From assembly GCA_035527755.1 (NCBI GenBank), contig DATKZX010000013.1:1-49709 (forward strand): a stretch of DNA of 49,709 nucleotides. The letters run 5' to 3'. Position numbers and translations under genes: made by a program. Shown one piece after another: positions 1 through 8,430 of the stretch. Positions within the stretch are counted from its first letter, which is position 1, and each line of letters starts with the position of its first letter. This stretch comes from Methanomassiliicoccales archaeon. GTDB taxonomy: Archaea; Thermoplasmatota; Thermoplasmata; Methanomassiliicoccales; UBA472. Below the pieces are notes generated by a model. That model made no database searches, had not been told where the DNA came from, and saw nothing but the letters and a program-made list of their open reading frames with translations.

Positions 1-171
1 GTGAACGATCTGCTTCCCGTCGTTCTCGGTGAAGTACAGAATGTCGCCCATGTTGACCTTGCCGTACGGTGAACGACGTCCCATTGCCGCCCGACCCACC
101 ATGGTCTTGTCGCCTCGGCGCATGGCCTCCAGGGCGCCTGCCGGTTTGTCAAGGTAAACAATGTGGTCCAT
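1..171 (-). CDS. Partial conserved protein, N-terminus only (PUA/ASCH-like?)
   Basis: The first 57 codons of a minus-strand gene are visible; the rest lies beyond the left edge. The protein begins MDHIVYLDKPAGALEAM, followed by GRRSPYGKVNMGDILYF. A short strand, then a helix, then a 'G.V..GD.lyf' turn resembles the start of ASCH/PUA-like RNA-binding folds, but too little is present to be sure. The ATG at 171 is the only good start: the sequence upstream soon contains stops and the neighbouring MEDS/PAS gene ends at 220. No function is assigned. Confidence 0.55.
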   Translation of the reverse strand, partial: MDHIVYLDKPAGALEAMRRGDKTMVGRAAMGRRSPYGKVNMGDILYFTENDGKQIVH

Positions 172-219
172 CTAGTGAGGGAATGGCGGAGGGGAGATAA
201 ACCAATTACTCGAAAATTC

Positions 220-1743
220 TTACAACGGCCGAAGAACTGAGATGATACGTCGCCCTTCCCCTTGACCCATGAAGATCAGGTAACGCATGACATCGACCCT
301 GGTCCCGTCCTTGCGCTGTAAAGTGGCGGGCGCAAAGATCCGCCCTCCGATGTTGAACCGGCGGTAAGGTTTTACATCCTCGGGCGAATTGACAAAAATT
401 TCCCGAGTGTTCCTCAAAGCTCCCAACTCCTCCCATGAATATCCCATCTCAGAGCAGGCCGATTCGTTATAGAGGTACAGGTTGCCATCGATATCGTGGA
501 CCAGCACTGGACGGGGGTATTTGTTGAGCGTTGTCCCCAACGGACCTTGAGGATCTCGGACCGCCGCCTTCAACTTCGGGGCCAACTCCCAAATTCCGGT
601 GTGGGGGAACTCGGTCACCGGATGCGGCCGGAATATGACCACGATCATTTCCACCATATCGCCCTTGAAGACCGGTACCCGGTGAACCTGAAGCCCCGTT
701 CGTCCGTCCATTAACGTGACCGATTCCTCGGTGACCGTTGTGTATCCATATTGGAAGATCTCCTCGTATAGGTACCGGTTCTCGGCGGGAAGTCCGATGA
801 AAAGCTCGAAGATCGTCTTCCCCTCGAACGCGGTGTCCAACCCCAGCCCTTCCAAGAACTTCACGAAGGCGCTGTTGCCCTGGGTGACCTTCAGCTCCCG
901 GTCCACCATCAATACCATTTCCGTCATGGCGTCCAGCATGATCCTTTGATTGTTCTCCGCCTGTAAAAGGGCGAACTCCACCATCTTGCGTCGGATGTTC
1001 TCCTCGTGAAGGCGCTCGTTCGCGAGAATGAGCTGAGAACGTTCCTCCTCCACCATCATCCTCTGGACGTTCTCCGTCCGGATGGTGTTCAATTGCTGGA
1101 AGAGATCGCGGGAGATATCTGTGGACCCACTCTCTTTTGATGGACGATGAAAGTAATTCTGACAAAGCATCCCCTGCTCGATGATGATAGGGTATGAGGT
1201 CAGTGACCGCATCAACAGCTTAGGCGAGAGGGTGGTGAGGTCGTACATGCAGACCACGGCGATCTCCAGCTCTTCCCTGATCAGGTCCAGCTTTCGCCAC
1301 GTTCCCTCCTCTGGTACCTGTTCAGCCAGCTCCTCGGGCACGTCCATGATCAGACGGGCCCCGGAATATCCCTGCCCCCTTGCCTGATGGACCAGAGCAC
1401 GCATCTGATCGGCGATCGTTTCAAACGAATATTCTTCCATCCTCAGGATGGAGGTGGGAACGACCATTATGCCGGGGTATGAACCGATGTCAAGCCCCAA
1501 TGCTTTGAACCGGTCCTTGATCTCCGACGAGGACGATCGGGACATGAAAACGCACATCTCGTGGTGCCTAACGCCCTCTTTCAACAAGGAGATCACCGTG
1601 TCAAGCATCTCGTTCGAACGATGATAGAACAGGGCGACCTTGTCCCCGGGGCAAATGGATGAAAGGGCGTAGGGCTTGGCTTCGATGAGCGCCTCCCCGG
1701 GTTCCCTTCCACCCTTGGTCATGGAAGAGGCATGCATTATCAT
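220..1743 (-). CDS. MEDS-domain sensor protein with two PAS domains
   Basis: A protein of about 507 aa with no membrane segment, so cytosolic. Residues about 30-210 match the MEDS domain (DcmR-type sensory domain, related to RecA/KaiC folds): a CPGDKVALFYHRSNEML start, then MCVFMSRSSSSEI and ARLIMDVPEEL. A charged coiled-coil segment rich in E and R follows. Two PAS-like domains come next, the second including NKYPRPVLVHDIDGNLY and ending with the stop. There is no kinase or other output domain, so it may signal by protein contact. The frame is open much further upstream, but that part would overlap the divergent gene at 1804. I chose ATG 1743, which has GGTGA 11 nt before it; ATG 1737 and 1722 are alternatives. 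The ligand is unknown. Confidence 0.8.
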   Translation of the reverse strand: MIMHASSMTKGGREPGEALIEAKPYALSSICPGDKVALFYHRSNEMLDTVISLLKEGVRHHEMCVFMSRSSSSEIKDRFKALGLDIGSYPGIMVVPTSILRMEEYSFETIADQMRALVHQARGQGYSGARLIMDVPEELAEQVPEEGTWRKLDLIREELEIAVVCMYDLTTLSPKLLMRSLTSYPIIIEQGMLCQNYFHRPSKESGSTDISRDLFQQLNTIRTENVQRMMVEEERSQLILANERLHEENIRRKMVEFALLQAENNQRIMLDAMTEMVLMVDRELKVTQGNSAFVKFLEGLGLDTAFEGKTIFELFIGLPAENRYLYEEIFQYGYTTVTEESVTLMDGRTGLQVHRVPVFKGDMVEMIVVIFRPHPVTEFPHTGIWELAPKLKAAVRDPQGPLGTTLNKYPRPVLVHDIDGNLYLYNESACSEMGYSWEELGALRNTREIFVNSPEDVKPYRRFNIGGRIFAPATLQRKDGTRVDVMRYLIFMGQGEGRRIISVLRPL

Positions 1744-1803
1744 TGATAAAACATTCACCGCCAACCGGCAAAAGATAAGTCCGCCCTCTACGATCACCCC
1801 TTC

Positions 1804-2292
1804 ATGTGCCTGGTCCCGGACCACGAGATCGAATCGATGCTGAACGATGGCTCCCTGGTCATCACTGATTTTATTCCGGAGGGCCTCACCCCCAACGGAT
1901 ATGACCTGAGGGTGGCCGAAGTGCGTTTGGAAGGGGGGGAGAGCGTGACCGCCGGTACCGTTAGCATACCGCCGGGCAGGCTGTTCTTCGTATCGACCAT
2001 TGAAAGGGTGGAGCTCCCGGACGACCTGGCCGCCCAATTATGGACCCGGACGTCCTGGTTGAGGAAGGGATTGCTTATGGGTCTGGGCAAGATCGACGCC
2101 GGCTTTCACGGCACGTTGACGTTCAGCGGGCTCAACGCCTCCTCCTCGCCGGTGGAACTGCCGATCGGCAGCCGCATGGTGCAGATGGTCCTTGAGCGCA
2201 TGAGCTCCCCGGTGGAGCGTACCTACGCCAAGCGCAGCGGCAACTACCAGGGGCAGCAGGGTATCACATTAAAGCCAGCCGATAAGAAGTAG
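1804..2292 (+). CDS. dCTP deaminase/dUTPase superfamily protein, probably dUTPase-like
   Basis: A 162-aa member of the Dcd/Dut fold, acting in pyrimidine deoxynucleotide metabolism. Seen motifs: NGYDLRV near the start, RTSWLRKGLL, GKIDAGFHGTLT and a C-terminal SGNYQGQQGI loop that would close over the nucleotide. In dCTP deaminases the segment after IDxGFxG carries the catalytic glutamate (LEF or LEI). Here the equivalent residues read FSG, so that glutamate appears to be serine. The aspartate of KID, used by dUTPases, is kept. I therefore favour dUTP diphosphatase activity or a regulatory role over deamination. An A-rich TATA-like box at 1770-1779 sits about 28 nt before the ATG, fitting a leaderless mRNA. 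The 3' end overlaps the convergent trm5 gene by 24 bp. Confidence 0.82.
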   Translation: MCLVPDHEIESMLNDGSLVITDFIPEGLTPNGYDLRVAEVRLEGGESVTAGTVSIPPGRLFFVSTIERVELPDDLAAQLWTRTSWLRKGLLMGLGKIDAGFHGTLTFSGLNASSSPVELPIGSRMVQMVLERMSSPVERTYAKRSGNYQGQQGITLKPADKK

Positions 2293-3279
2293 ATCGGCGG
2301 AGAACACCGAAGCGCTGGGAGAGTAGGTCTTAAGCTCCTCGCTGCGCAGCACCTGGACCTCCACGCCCATGCCCCTGGCCTGCGTGATCAGTTCATCCAG
2401 CACCGCCGGGAACTCGTCCTTTTCGCAGATATGGTAGAAGTGCATGACCCCACCCATCTTCAAACGCGTCAGCGCGTCAGCGAAGAAATCCTTGGCCGTA
2501 TGAGGAAGGTTCATTATCACCCGGTCGGCGCAGGGCAGGTCGAACACCCATTGCCGGGCGTCCCCTTCCAACGGCACCACCCGGTCCACCTTGTTCAACT
2601 GGACGTTGTCCTTCATCAGCTCCACCGCTTCGGGGTTCAGGTCGATGGCGTAGACCAATGAGGGACGGGCCGTCTTGGCGATCATGATGGCGAAGGGTCC
2701 GACACCGGAGAACATGTCCACGACCAGTTCCCCCTCCCTGACCAGGGACGCCACCCTCCGGCGCTCGGTAGCTAGCCGAGGATTGAAGTACGCTTTCCTA
2801 GGGTCGATCTTGAAGCGCAGCCCGTACTCGACGTGCACCGTCTCGCTGCGGTCCTCGCCGGAGATCACCTCCAGGTCCCGTACGCGAAGTTCACCGGCCA
2901 CCCCGTGGTCCATGAACACGGAACGCAGGCGAGGGAACGCCAACATCAGAGCGTCGCCGATGGTCTTGGCATGGGGGATCAGCTCATCGGGCAGGCGTAT
3001 GATGGCTATATCCCCCAAAGTATCGAACGATGTGGGGAGCAACGCCCTCAGCTCCTCTGGCACTTGGCTCAGCACCTTGTAGTCCCGCTCGTCCCTTTCC
3101 CTTTCGCGGAACTCGCGTTCCTCCACCTCCCCGACGTCTGGCCTTGCGGTCACCGGCAGGTAAAGGTGGTCCTGGTCCTTCTCCACGTATAGGGATTGGT
3201 TCAGCAGCCCGTCCTCTAAAAGCTTTTTACGGACCGACTCCCCTTCCCCCTTCCGGACCCTGACGCTAAGGGAACGCAC
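2269..3279 (-). CDS. trm5: tRNA (guanine-37 N1)-methyltransferase Trm5
   Basis: A 336-aa class I SAM methyltransferase that methylates G37 next to the anticodon, preventing +1 frameshifting. Seen: an N-terminal small domain, a central RNA-binding region (YGLRFKIDPRKAYFNPRL), the SAM-binding motif VVDMFSGVGPFAIMIA, the acidic motif AIDLNPEA and the catalytic motif IMNLPHTA typical of Trm5. Length is normal for archaeal Trm5b/c-type enzymes. It is divergent from dphB with only 9 bp between the start codons, so their promoters must lie within each other's 5' coding sequence. It converges with the Dcd/Dut gene. Confidence 0.95.
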   Translation of the reverse strand: MRSLSVRVRKGEGESVRKKLLEDGLLNQSLYVEKDQDHLYLPVTARPDVGEVEEREFRERERDERDYKVLSQVPEELRALLPTSFDTLGDIAIIRLPDELIPHAKTIGDALMLAFPRLRSVFMDHGVAGELRVRDLEVISGEDRSETVHVEYGLRFKIDPRKAYFNPRLATERRRVASLVREGELVVDMFSGVGPFAIMIAKTARPSLVYAIDLNPEAVELMKDNVQLNKVDRVVPLEGDARQWVFDLPCADRVIMNLPHTAKDFFADALTRLKMGGVMHFYHICEKDEFPAVLDELITQARGMGVEVQVLRSEELKTYSPSASVFSADLLLIGWL

Positions 3280-3288
3280 GGTGTTGCC

Positions 3289-4089
3289 ATGGGAGAATTG
3301 ATATTTGTTGGTTTAGGGCTAGGAGGAACGGACGATCTGAGCACCAGGGCCGTGAACGCACTGAAGGGATGCGACCAGGTCTTCGGGGAGTTCTATACCT
3401 CCAAGCTCATCGACTCCACCCCGGACGAACTGGAATCATTGATCGGCAAAAAGATCGTCCGCCTGTCCCGCCGGGAGGTGGAGGAAGAGGAGATAGTGAT
3501 CGAGGCCAGCAAGAAAGGGAAGGTCGCTTTCATCACCGCCGGGGACACCATGGCCGCGACGACGCATGTGGACCTGAAGATACGTGCGATGGAGGACGGG
3601 ATCAAGACCACCATCATCTACGGGATATCCATCTTCACCGCCTGCTCCTCCGCCTTGGGGCTGCAGCCGTACAAGTTCGGCCGGACCGTCACCATACCCT
3701 TCCAGGAGCCGGGGTATACCCCTCTCTCCCCCTACGAGAACATATTCGACAACTGGTCTCGCGGACTGCACACCCTGGTGCTACTGGACATACGCGAGGA
3801 GGAGGAGCGCTACATGACCGCCAACCAGGCCGTGGAATGGCTGCTGGCGGCCGAAAAGGCCGTGGGCAAGGGCATGATCACCGACAAACAGATCATCTGC
3901 GCCGCCGCCCGCGTCGGCTCCCAAACCGAGAAGGTGGCGGCCAATTATCCGCAGGTCATGCTGAACGAGGACATGGGACCGCCGCTGCACGCCGTGGTGG
4001 TGCCGGGCAAACTGCATTTCGTGGAGGCTTACGCACTGGTGAAGTTCGCTGGAGCGCCGGATGAGATCGCCGAGGATCAGAACCTGTAG
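3289..4089 (+). CDS. dphB: Diphthine synthase DphB
   Basis: A 266-aa SAM-dependent methyltransferase of the tetrapyrrole-methylase fold that methylates the modified histidine of elongation factor 2 (diphthamide pathway). Seen: the N-terminal LIFVGLGLGGTDDLS glycine loop, FITAGDTMAATTH (the SAM-binding GD loop), the IYGISIFTA motif and IPFQEPGYTPLSPYENI, all typical of DphB. The ATG at 3289 immediately precedes GELIFVG. The 3' end overlaps the convergent FtsZ-like gene by 13 bp. Together with Trm5 it forms a small translation-fidelity locus. Confidence 0.96.
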   Translation: MGELIFVGLGLGGTDDLSTRAVNALKGCDQVFGEFYTSKLIDSTPDELESLIGKKIVRLSRREVEEEEIVIEASKKGKVAFITAGDTMAATTHVDLKIRAMEDGIKTTIIYGISIFTACSSALGLQPYKFGRTVTIPFQEPGYTPLSPYENIFDNWSRGLHTLVLLDIREEEERYMTANQAVEWLLAAEKAVGKGMITDKQIICAAARVGSQTEKVAANYPQVMLNEDMGPPLHAVVVPGKLHFVEAYALVKFAGAPDEIAEDQNL

Positions 4090-5006
4090 GACAAGAGCAA
4101 TGACGCCTTGACCCTCCGACCCAATGAGGGGTCGTGATGCGTGGTGAACAGCAGACGTTTGATCGGCAGCGCGCTACAGACCTGGTTGACGCATTCCTGT
4201 AAGCTGTCGCGGTCCGTCTCCCCTTGGGTCACCAACAATAGGGCGTTCTCAGGTACGAAGTCCTTGGAAGGGAACCAGGGTGATGACAGAGCCTCTTCCA
4301 CCGCCAAACGCTCCCGGTCGAAACCGAGTCCGTAGCCGATGCCCGCCCGCATCTCCTGGCGCATGAAATTTTCTTTCAATAATGGGAGCGCATTGGCGGT
4401 GAGGCTGTGGCATATCTCCTCCGGCATGGACAGCATGATCTGGTCCATGACCCCGAAGGCCTTGCTCAATGGCAGGTTGGGCGCCAATTTTATCAGCGGG
4501 TCGTTGGCGTATACCGCCACCAGGTCCGCGGAGCCCCTCAGGCGCTCCAGTCCTTCCTTGGCCATTGCCCGGCGGCCTATCCCCTCCACCGAGAACGGCA
4601 GGCAGACGCTGACGAAGGTAAGGGTACTATGATGGGCCAGTCCGGCGATCAGAGGTGAAACGAAACTGCCTGTCTCACCTCCCAATCCAGAAAAGATGAA
4701 CATGATGTCAGGGCGGCCGATAGCCTCTATCAGACGCGCCTTCCATGGAAGGTCCGAAGAGTGCAATGCGGCAGGAGAACTGGTGCGGGCCACGGCCACC
4801 TCTCTGCGTCGCAGGATCACATGTCCCGGTCCCATCGCCCCGGCGTCACCTTCTTGGCACACCGCTAATTTCGTACCGGGCATCTGCGAGGCCATGTGCC
4901 TCCCGGCCCCACCGACCCCAACCACCAGTACATCTGGTCTGGGAAGAGAGGATTGATTGGGGAGCTCTACAACCTCCGGGCGCACGTTCACATTAATGTC
5001 TTTCAT
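4077..5006 (-). CDS. Divergent FtsZ/tubulin-family GTPase-like protein
   Basis: A 309-aa protein that can be followed along the whole FtsZ fold. It has the T1 glycine loop LVVGVGGAGRHMA, a modified tubulin signature FSGLGGETGSFVSPLIAGLA (GGGTGTG in FtsZ), the strand LPFSVEGIGRRAMAKEGL, then NDPLIKLAPNLPLSKAFGVMD and AVEEALSSPWF. A C-terminal sheet matches the FtsZ domain around THHDPSLG. The T7 loop NxDFxD that triggers GTP hydrolysis is not recognisable, and there is no C-terminal SepF/FtsA-binding tail. It is therefore a paralogue rather than the division FtsZ. I chose ATG 5006 because a GTATAG box lies about 40 nt upstream. The herA gene is divergent, starting 66 bp away. Function unknown. 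Confidence 0.8.
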   Translation of the reverse strand: MKDINVNVRPEVVELPNQSSLPRPDVLVVGVGGAGRHMASQMPGTKLAVCQEGDAGAMGPGHVILRRREVAVARTSSPAALHSSDLPWKARLIEAIGRPDIMFIFSGLGGETGSFVSPLIAGLAHHSTLTFVSVCLPFSVEGIGRRAMAKEGLERLRGSADLVAVYANDPLIKLAPNLPLSKAFGVMDQIMLSMPEEICHSLTANALPLLKENFMRQEMRAGIGYGLGFDRERLAVEEALSSPWFPSKDFVPENALLLVTQGETDRDSLQECVNQVCSALPIKRLLFTTHHDPSLGRRVKASLLLSYRF

Positions 5007-5072
5007 AGATATGGCGTTTTCACCGCCCTTGGAGAAATTACTATACCCAATGGTCACCATGGACCGGTCGTT

Positions 5073-6608
5073 ATGAACGATATCGGCAGGGTCTTCGGCA
5101 ACAGCGTGATGGAGCTGCGATTTCGCACCTCGGAGGCGGAAGACCTCCAGGTGGGCGAGATGCTGGTTGTCGAGGAGGGGGACGTCAAGTTCCTGGTGCG
5201 CACCATGGACGTGCTCTTCGGGGCCGACGCTGCCGAAGAGAGCTGGATGGAGAAGGAGGCGGGCGTGGCCCTGCGTCATTCTTCCGAGGCCTACGATTAT
5301 GACGGGGTCAGGTCCAACTTGTACAAGGTGGGGGTATGCACCCCGCTGGGCTGCCTGAAGGATGGCTGCTATCGTAAAGCCAAATCGATACCGCGTCACT
5401 TCTCCCGCGTGCGCCGTGCTGACCAGGTAGACTATGATTTTCTCAAGCCCATGATGGGCGACGTGGAGGTGGGCCATCTGCGCTCGGGGGACCGGGTCAT
5501 GGACTTCCGTGTAGGCATCGAGAGCCGTTCCTTCCCGCACCACGTAGGGATATTCGCCACCACTGGAATGGGAAAAAGCAACCTGATGAAGTCATTGGCC
5601 CTTTCCTGCATGGCCTCCCGACGCTGCGGCTTTCTGATATTGGACCCGCACGGCGAGTACTACGATGGAGGCGAACGGGGTAAGAAGGGGCTCTCCCACT
5701 CCAAACTGGCCGCTGAATCCTTGGACGTCTACGCCTCACGGCGTTTGGAAGGCCCGCACAGCTCCATACACGTTTCCAGCGGTGAGATCGAGATCCCAGA
5801 CCTGGCGAACCTGTACGAGTTCAGCGGTCCCCAGCTGGAGTGCCTGCAGGCGGCGCAGTACCGCTACGGCGAGAGATGGCTGGAGGACCTGCGTGACCGG
5901 GACGTGAGCACCATCGTCAAGGACCTGGGCGGGAAGTTCCACGAGGGCAGCGTCAATGTCATCAAGCGGAGATTGGATTCCATATTCCAATTCGACCTGG
6001 TGACCACGGACCGCAATCTCTCGATGACCAAGGCGGTGATCTCGGCGCTGCAGTCCGGAAAGACCGTCCTGGTGGACACTTCCAACATGTTCGAGGCAGA
6101 GGAGCTGCTGGTGTCCACGGTTCTGGCCAGGGCCGTCTTCGAGCATAACAAGGCCATCTACTCCGACAAGGAGAAGTTCGAAAGATCTCCGCCGGTGCTC
6201 ATCGCCCTGGAGGAGGCTCAGCGAGTCCTTTCCCAATCGAAGGGAACGGTATTCTCGCAGCTGGCTCGCGAGGGACGAAAGTTCAAGGTCGGACTATGCG
6301 CCGTATCGCAGCAGCCCAAACTGATCAACGAGGAGATCATCAGCCAGTTCAATACCTTGTTCGTTCTCGGACTTGCGGACAAACGCGACCGGGACATACT
6401 GAGGAACTCGGCCAAGCAGGACATATCCATGCTGGACAATGAGATACAGATGCTCATGCCCGGGGAAGCCTTGGTCGCCTCGCCCTTCACCCCCTTCGCC
6501 ATCCCCTGCCGGGTGCACCTCTACGAAGAATACCTGGAGGAGATGAACGCCAGGGTCGGAGATATGTCCATTAAGGTAAAGAAGGATGTAGATGACCGGT
6601 TCTTCTGA
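5073..6608 (+). CDS. herA: HerA-type bipolar DNA helicase/translocase
   Basis: A 511-aa hexameric FtsK/HerA-family ATPase that pumps DNA during end resection together with NurA and Mre11-Rad50. Seen: an N-terminal HAS-barrel (MNDIGRVFGNSVMELRF to about residue 80), Walker A FATTGMGKSNL near residues 161-171, LILDPHGEYYDGG just after it, Walker B VLIALEEAQRVL, and a C-terminal arginine-finger region LGLADKRDRDILRNSAKQ. The ATG at 5073 gives the usual HerA N-terminus; the longer open frame runs into the divergent FtsZ-like gene. It is followed 9 bp later by a membrane antiporter gene. No nurA gene is present in the window. Confidence 0.94.
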   Translation: MNDIGRVFGNSVMELRFRTSEAEDLQVGEMLVVEEGDVKFLVRTMDVLFGADAAEESWMEKEAGVALRHSSEAYDYDGVRSNLYKVGVCTPLGCLKDGCYRKAKSIPRHFSRVRRADQVDYDFLKPMMGDVEVGHLRSGDRVMDFRVGIESRSFPHHVGIFATTGMGKSNLMKSLALSCMASRRCGFLILDPHGEYYDGGERGKKGLSHSKLAAESLDVYASRRLEGPHSSIHVSSGEIEIPDLANLYEFSGPQLECLQAAQYRYGERWLEDLRDRDVSTIVKDLGGKFHEGSVNVIKRRLDSIFQFDLVTTDRNLSMTKAVISALQSGKTVLVDTSNMFEAEELLVSTVLARAVFEHNKAIYSDKEKFERSPPVLIALEEAQRVLSQSKGTVFSQLAREGRKFKVGLCAVSQQPKLINEEIISQFNTLFVLGLADKRDRDILRNSAKQDISMLDNEIQMLMPGEALVASPFTPFAIPCRVHLYEEYLEEMNARVGDMSIKVKKDVDDRFF

Positions 6609-6617
6609 GGCATATTG

Positions 6618-8372
6618 ATGGATGCGGAGACGACCTTCCTGCTGGAGATGGCCCTGGTCCTGGTCACGGCCGGGGCCACGGCCGTACTGTTCTCTCGCCT
6701 ACGACTGCCAGTGGTCATCGGATACCTGGCCGCCGGGATCATCCTGGGACCGAACCTTTTCAGTAGCTCGCTCATCTCCGACATAGGTACCATAAGCAAC
6801 CTGGCGAACATAGGCATCGTGCTGCTGATGTTCACCCTGGGCCTGGAGTTCAATCTGCGCCGCCTGCGCAAGGTGGGGTTGTTCGCCGCTCTGGCAGGCA
6901 GCATTGAGATCGCCCTGATGATCGCGCTGGGTTACGGACTGGGGCAGTTCCTGGGCTGGTCTACGGTGCAGTCGGTGTTCCTGGGGGCGGTCATGAGCAT
7001 CAGCTCCACCGCCGTGATCATCAAGGTGCTCTCCGACGCCTCGATGATGCGCAAGGAGTTCGCCGATGCCATCATCGGCATTCTGATCATCGAGGACATC
7101 GCCGCGGTGGTCATACTTACCCTGGCTTCGCCTCTGGCCGCCGGTGATGCTGTCACCTTCAGCAGCATATTGCTGCAAGTGTCCTTCATCGGGATATTCA
7201 TGGTGATAGCTCTGGTGCTCGGTCTGGCGATAGTGCCTAGGATCATGGACCGGGTCTATCGGAACCACTCCGCGGAAACATTGTTGGTGGTATCACTGGG
7301 TCTGTGCTTCGGCATGGCCATCGTGGCTCATTTGTTCGGCCTGTCCGTGGCCATCGGTGCCTTCCTCATGGGCGTGATCGTCTCTCAATCGAAGGCGCAG
7401 GAACGCCTGGAGGAGAGGATCGCCCCCATCAAGGAGATGTTCATGGCCATTTTCTTCATATCCATCGGAATGCTCATCGACCCTTGGCTGGTGATCGACA
7501 ACATCCTGATCGCCATAGTCATAGCCGTGGTCTTCATCATCGGAAAGGCCTTCAGCGTGAGCGTGGGCACGTTCCTCAGCAACAAGGACACCAGGACCTC
7601 CCTGATGACCGGGCTTGGAATGGTGGCCATGGGAGAGTTCTCCTTCGTCATTGCGAAAACGGCGTTCGACCTGGGGGCGGTGGACCAACTGTTCTACTCT
7701 TCCGTCGTCGGCGCTGCGCTCATCACCATGTTGTTCCTCCCCGCCTCTTTCCGCCGGGCGCCGAGGACCATCGATAAATTAAGCAAGTTCATCCCCGGAT
7801 CGGTCAAGGAGACCTTGCGCCGGGTGGACTGCCTGCGCAGAGATATGACCGCTTGGATGAGCGTTCACCTTGACCGCCGCCGGGAGGTGCGCCGCCAGAT
7901 CTTCTGGATCTTCATCGACCTGGTCATCATATTCCTGCTGCAGTTGTTCGCGGTCACCTTCTACGATATCGTAGAGATACTGGGAGCGGACCCGGCCGGC
8001 ATCGAGGCCATCACCTACCTGGCATTCATCTCCGTCCTCATCGCCCTGATGCTTCCCCCGCTGCTGAACATACTCAACCGCATACGGTTCATCGGTCTGA
8101 TGCTGATACGCGGGGTCATGGAGAAGGGGCATTTCGAAAAGGGAGCGGAAGGTCGCCTTTTCAAGGTCTTCGTGGACCTGATCGTGGCCGGCATCGGCGT
8201 GTTCCTTTTCTTCATGTTCATCCCCATCGCCCCCCATGTGGAGATGTTTCCCCTGCTCCCGGTGTTCGGCATCATCATCGGGTTGATCATCTCATACTTG
8301 TTGTGGGACGCCAACAAGAGCGCCTACGACCGCATGTGCCAGATCCTAACGGACGGCTTTAAGGAGGAGTGA
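6618..8372 (+). CDS. CPA2-family cation/proton antiporter (KefB-like, no RCK domain)
   Basis: About 584 aa, an integral membrane protein. Residues 1-390 form a Na+/H+ exchanger domain with about 12 helices. They include PVVIGYLAAGIILGPN, FTLGLEFNLRRLRK, the pore motif SISSTAVIIKVLSDA, EDIAAVVIL with the conserved acidic pair, and GMLIDPWL. The C-terminal 190 residues are not the usual TrkA-N/RCK nucleotide sensor. They hold a basic linker (LRRDMTAWMSVHLDRRR) and at least four more membrane helices. The ATG at 6618 is used; a TTG directly before it is also in frame. It lies between herA and mre11, possibly co-transcribed with herA. The ion carried cannot be read from sequence. Confidence 0.88.
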   Translation: MDAETTFLLEMALVLVTAGATAVLFSRLRLPVVIGYLAAGIILGPNLFSSSLISDIGTISNLANIGIVLLMFTLGLEFNLRRLRKVGLFAALAGSIEIALMIALGYGLGQFLGWSTVQSVFLGAVMSISSTAVIIKVLSDASMMRKEFADAIIGILIIEDIAAVVILTLASPLAAGDAVTFSSILLQVSFIGIFMVIALVLGLAIVPRIMDRVYRNHSAETLLVVSLGLCFGMAIVAHLFGLSVAIGAFLMGVIVSQSKAQERLEERIAPIKEMFMAIFFISIGMLIDPWLVIDNILIAIVIAVVFIIGKAFSVSVGTFLSNKDTRTSLMTGLGMVAMGEFSFVIAKTAFDLGAVDQLFYSSVVGAALITMLFLPASFRRAPRTIDKLSKFIPGSVKETLRRVDCLRRDMTAWMSVHLDRRREVRRQIFWIFIDLVIIFLLQLFAVTFYDIVEILGADPAGIEAITYLAFISVLIALMLPPLLNILNRIRFIGLMLIRGVMEKGHFEKGAEGRLFKVFVDLIVAGIGVFLFFMFIPIAPHVEMFPLLPVFGIIIGLIISYLLWDANKSAYDRMCQILTDGFKEE

Positions 8373-8397
8373 GCATTTTCAGTGAGCCCATCAAATG

Positions 8398-8406
8398 TTT
8401 ATTTAA
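8398..8406 (+). promoter_or_regulatory. TATA box of mre11-rad50
   Basis: TTTATTTAA centred about 29 nt before the mre11 ATG, at the spacing expected for an archaeal TATA box when transcription starts at or next to the start codon. It implies that mre11-rad50 has its own promoter independent of herA and the antiporter. Confidence 0.6.
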
Positions 8407-8430
8407 GGCCTGATGGCTAATCCCCGCTGA

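Noticed and set aside
1744-2037. 98-codon N-terminal extension of the MEDS/PAS protein
   Set aside because: It lies antisense to the dCTP deaminase-family gene and lacks domain character.
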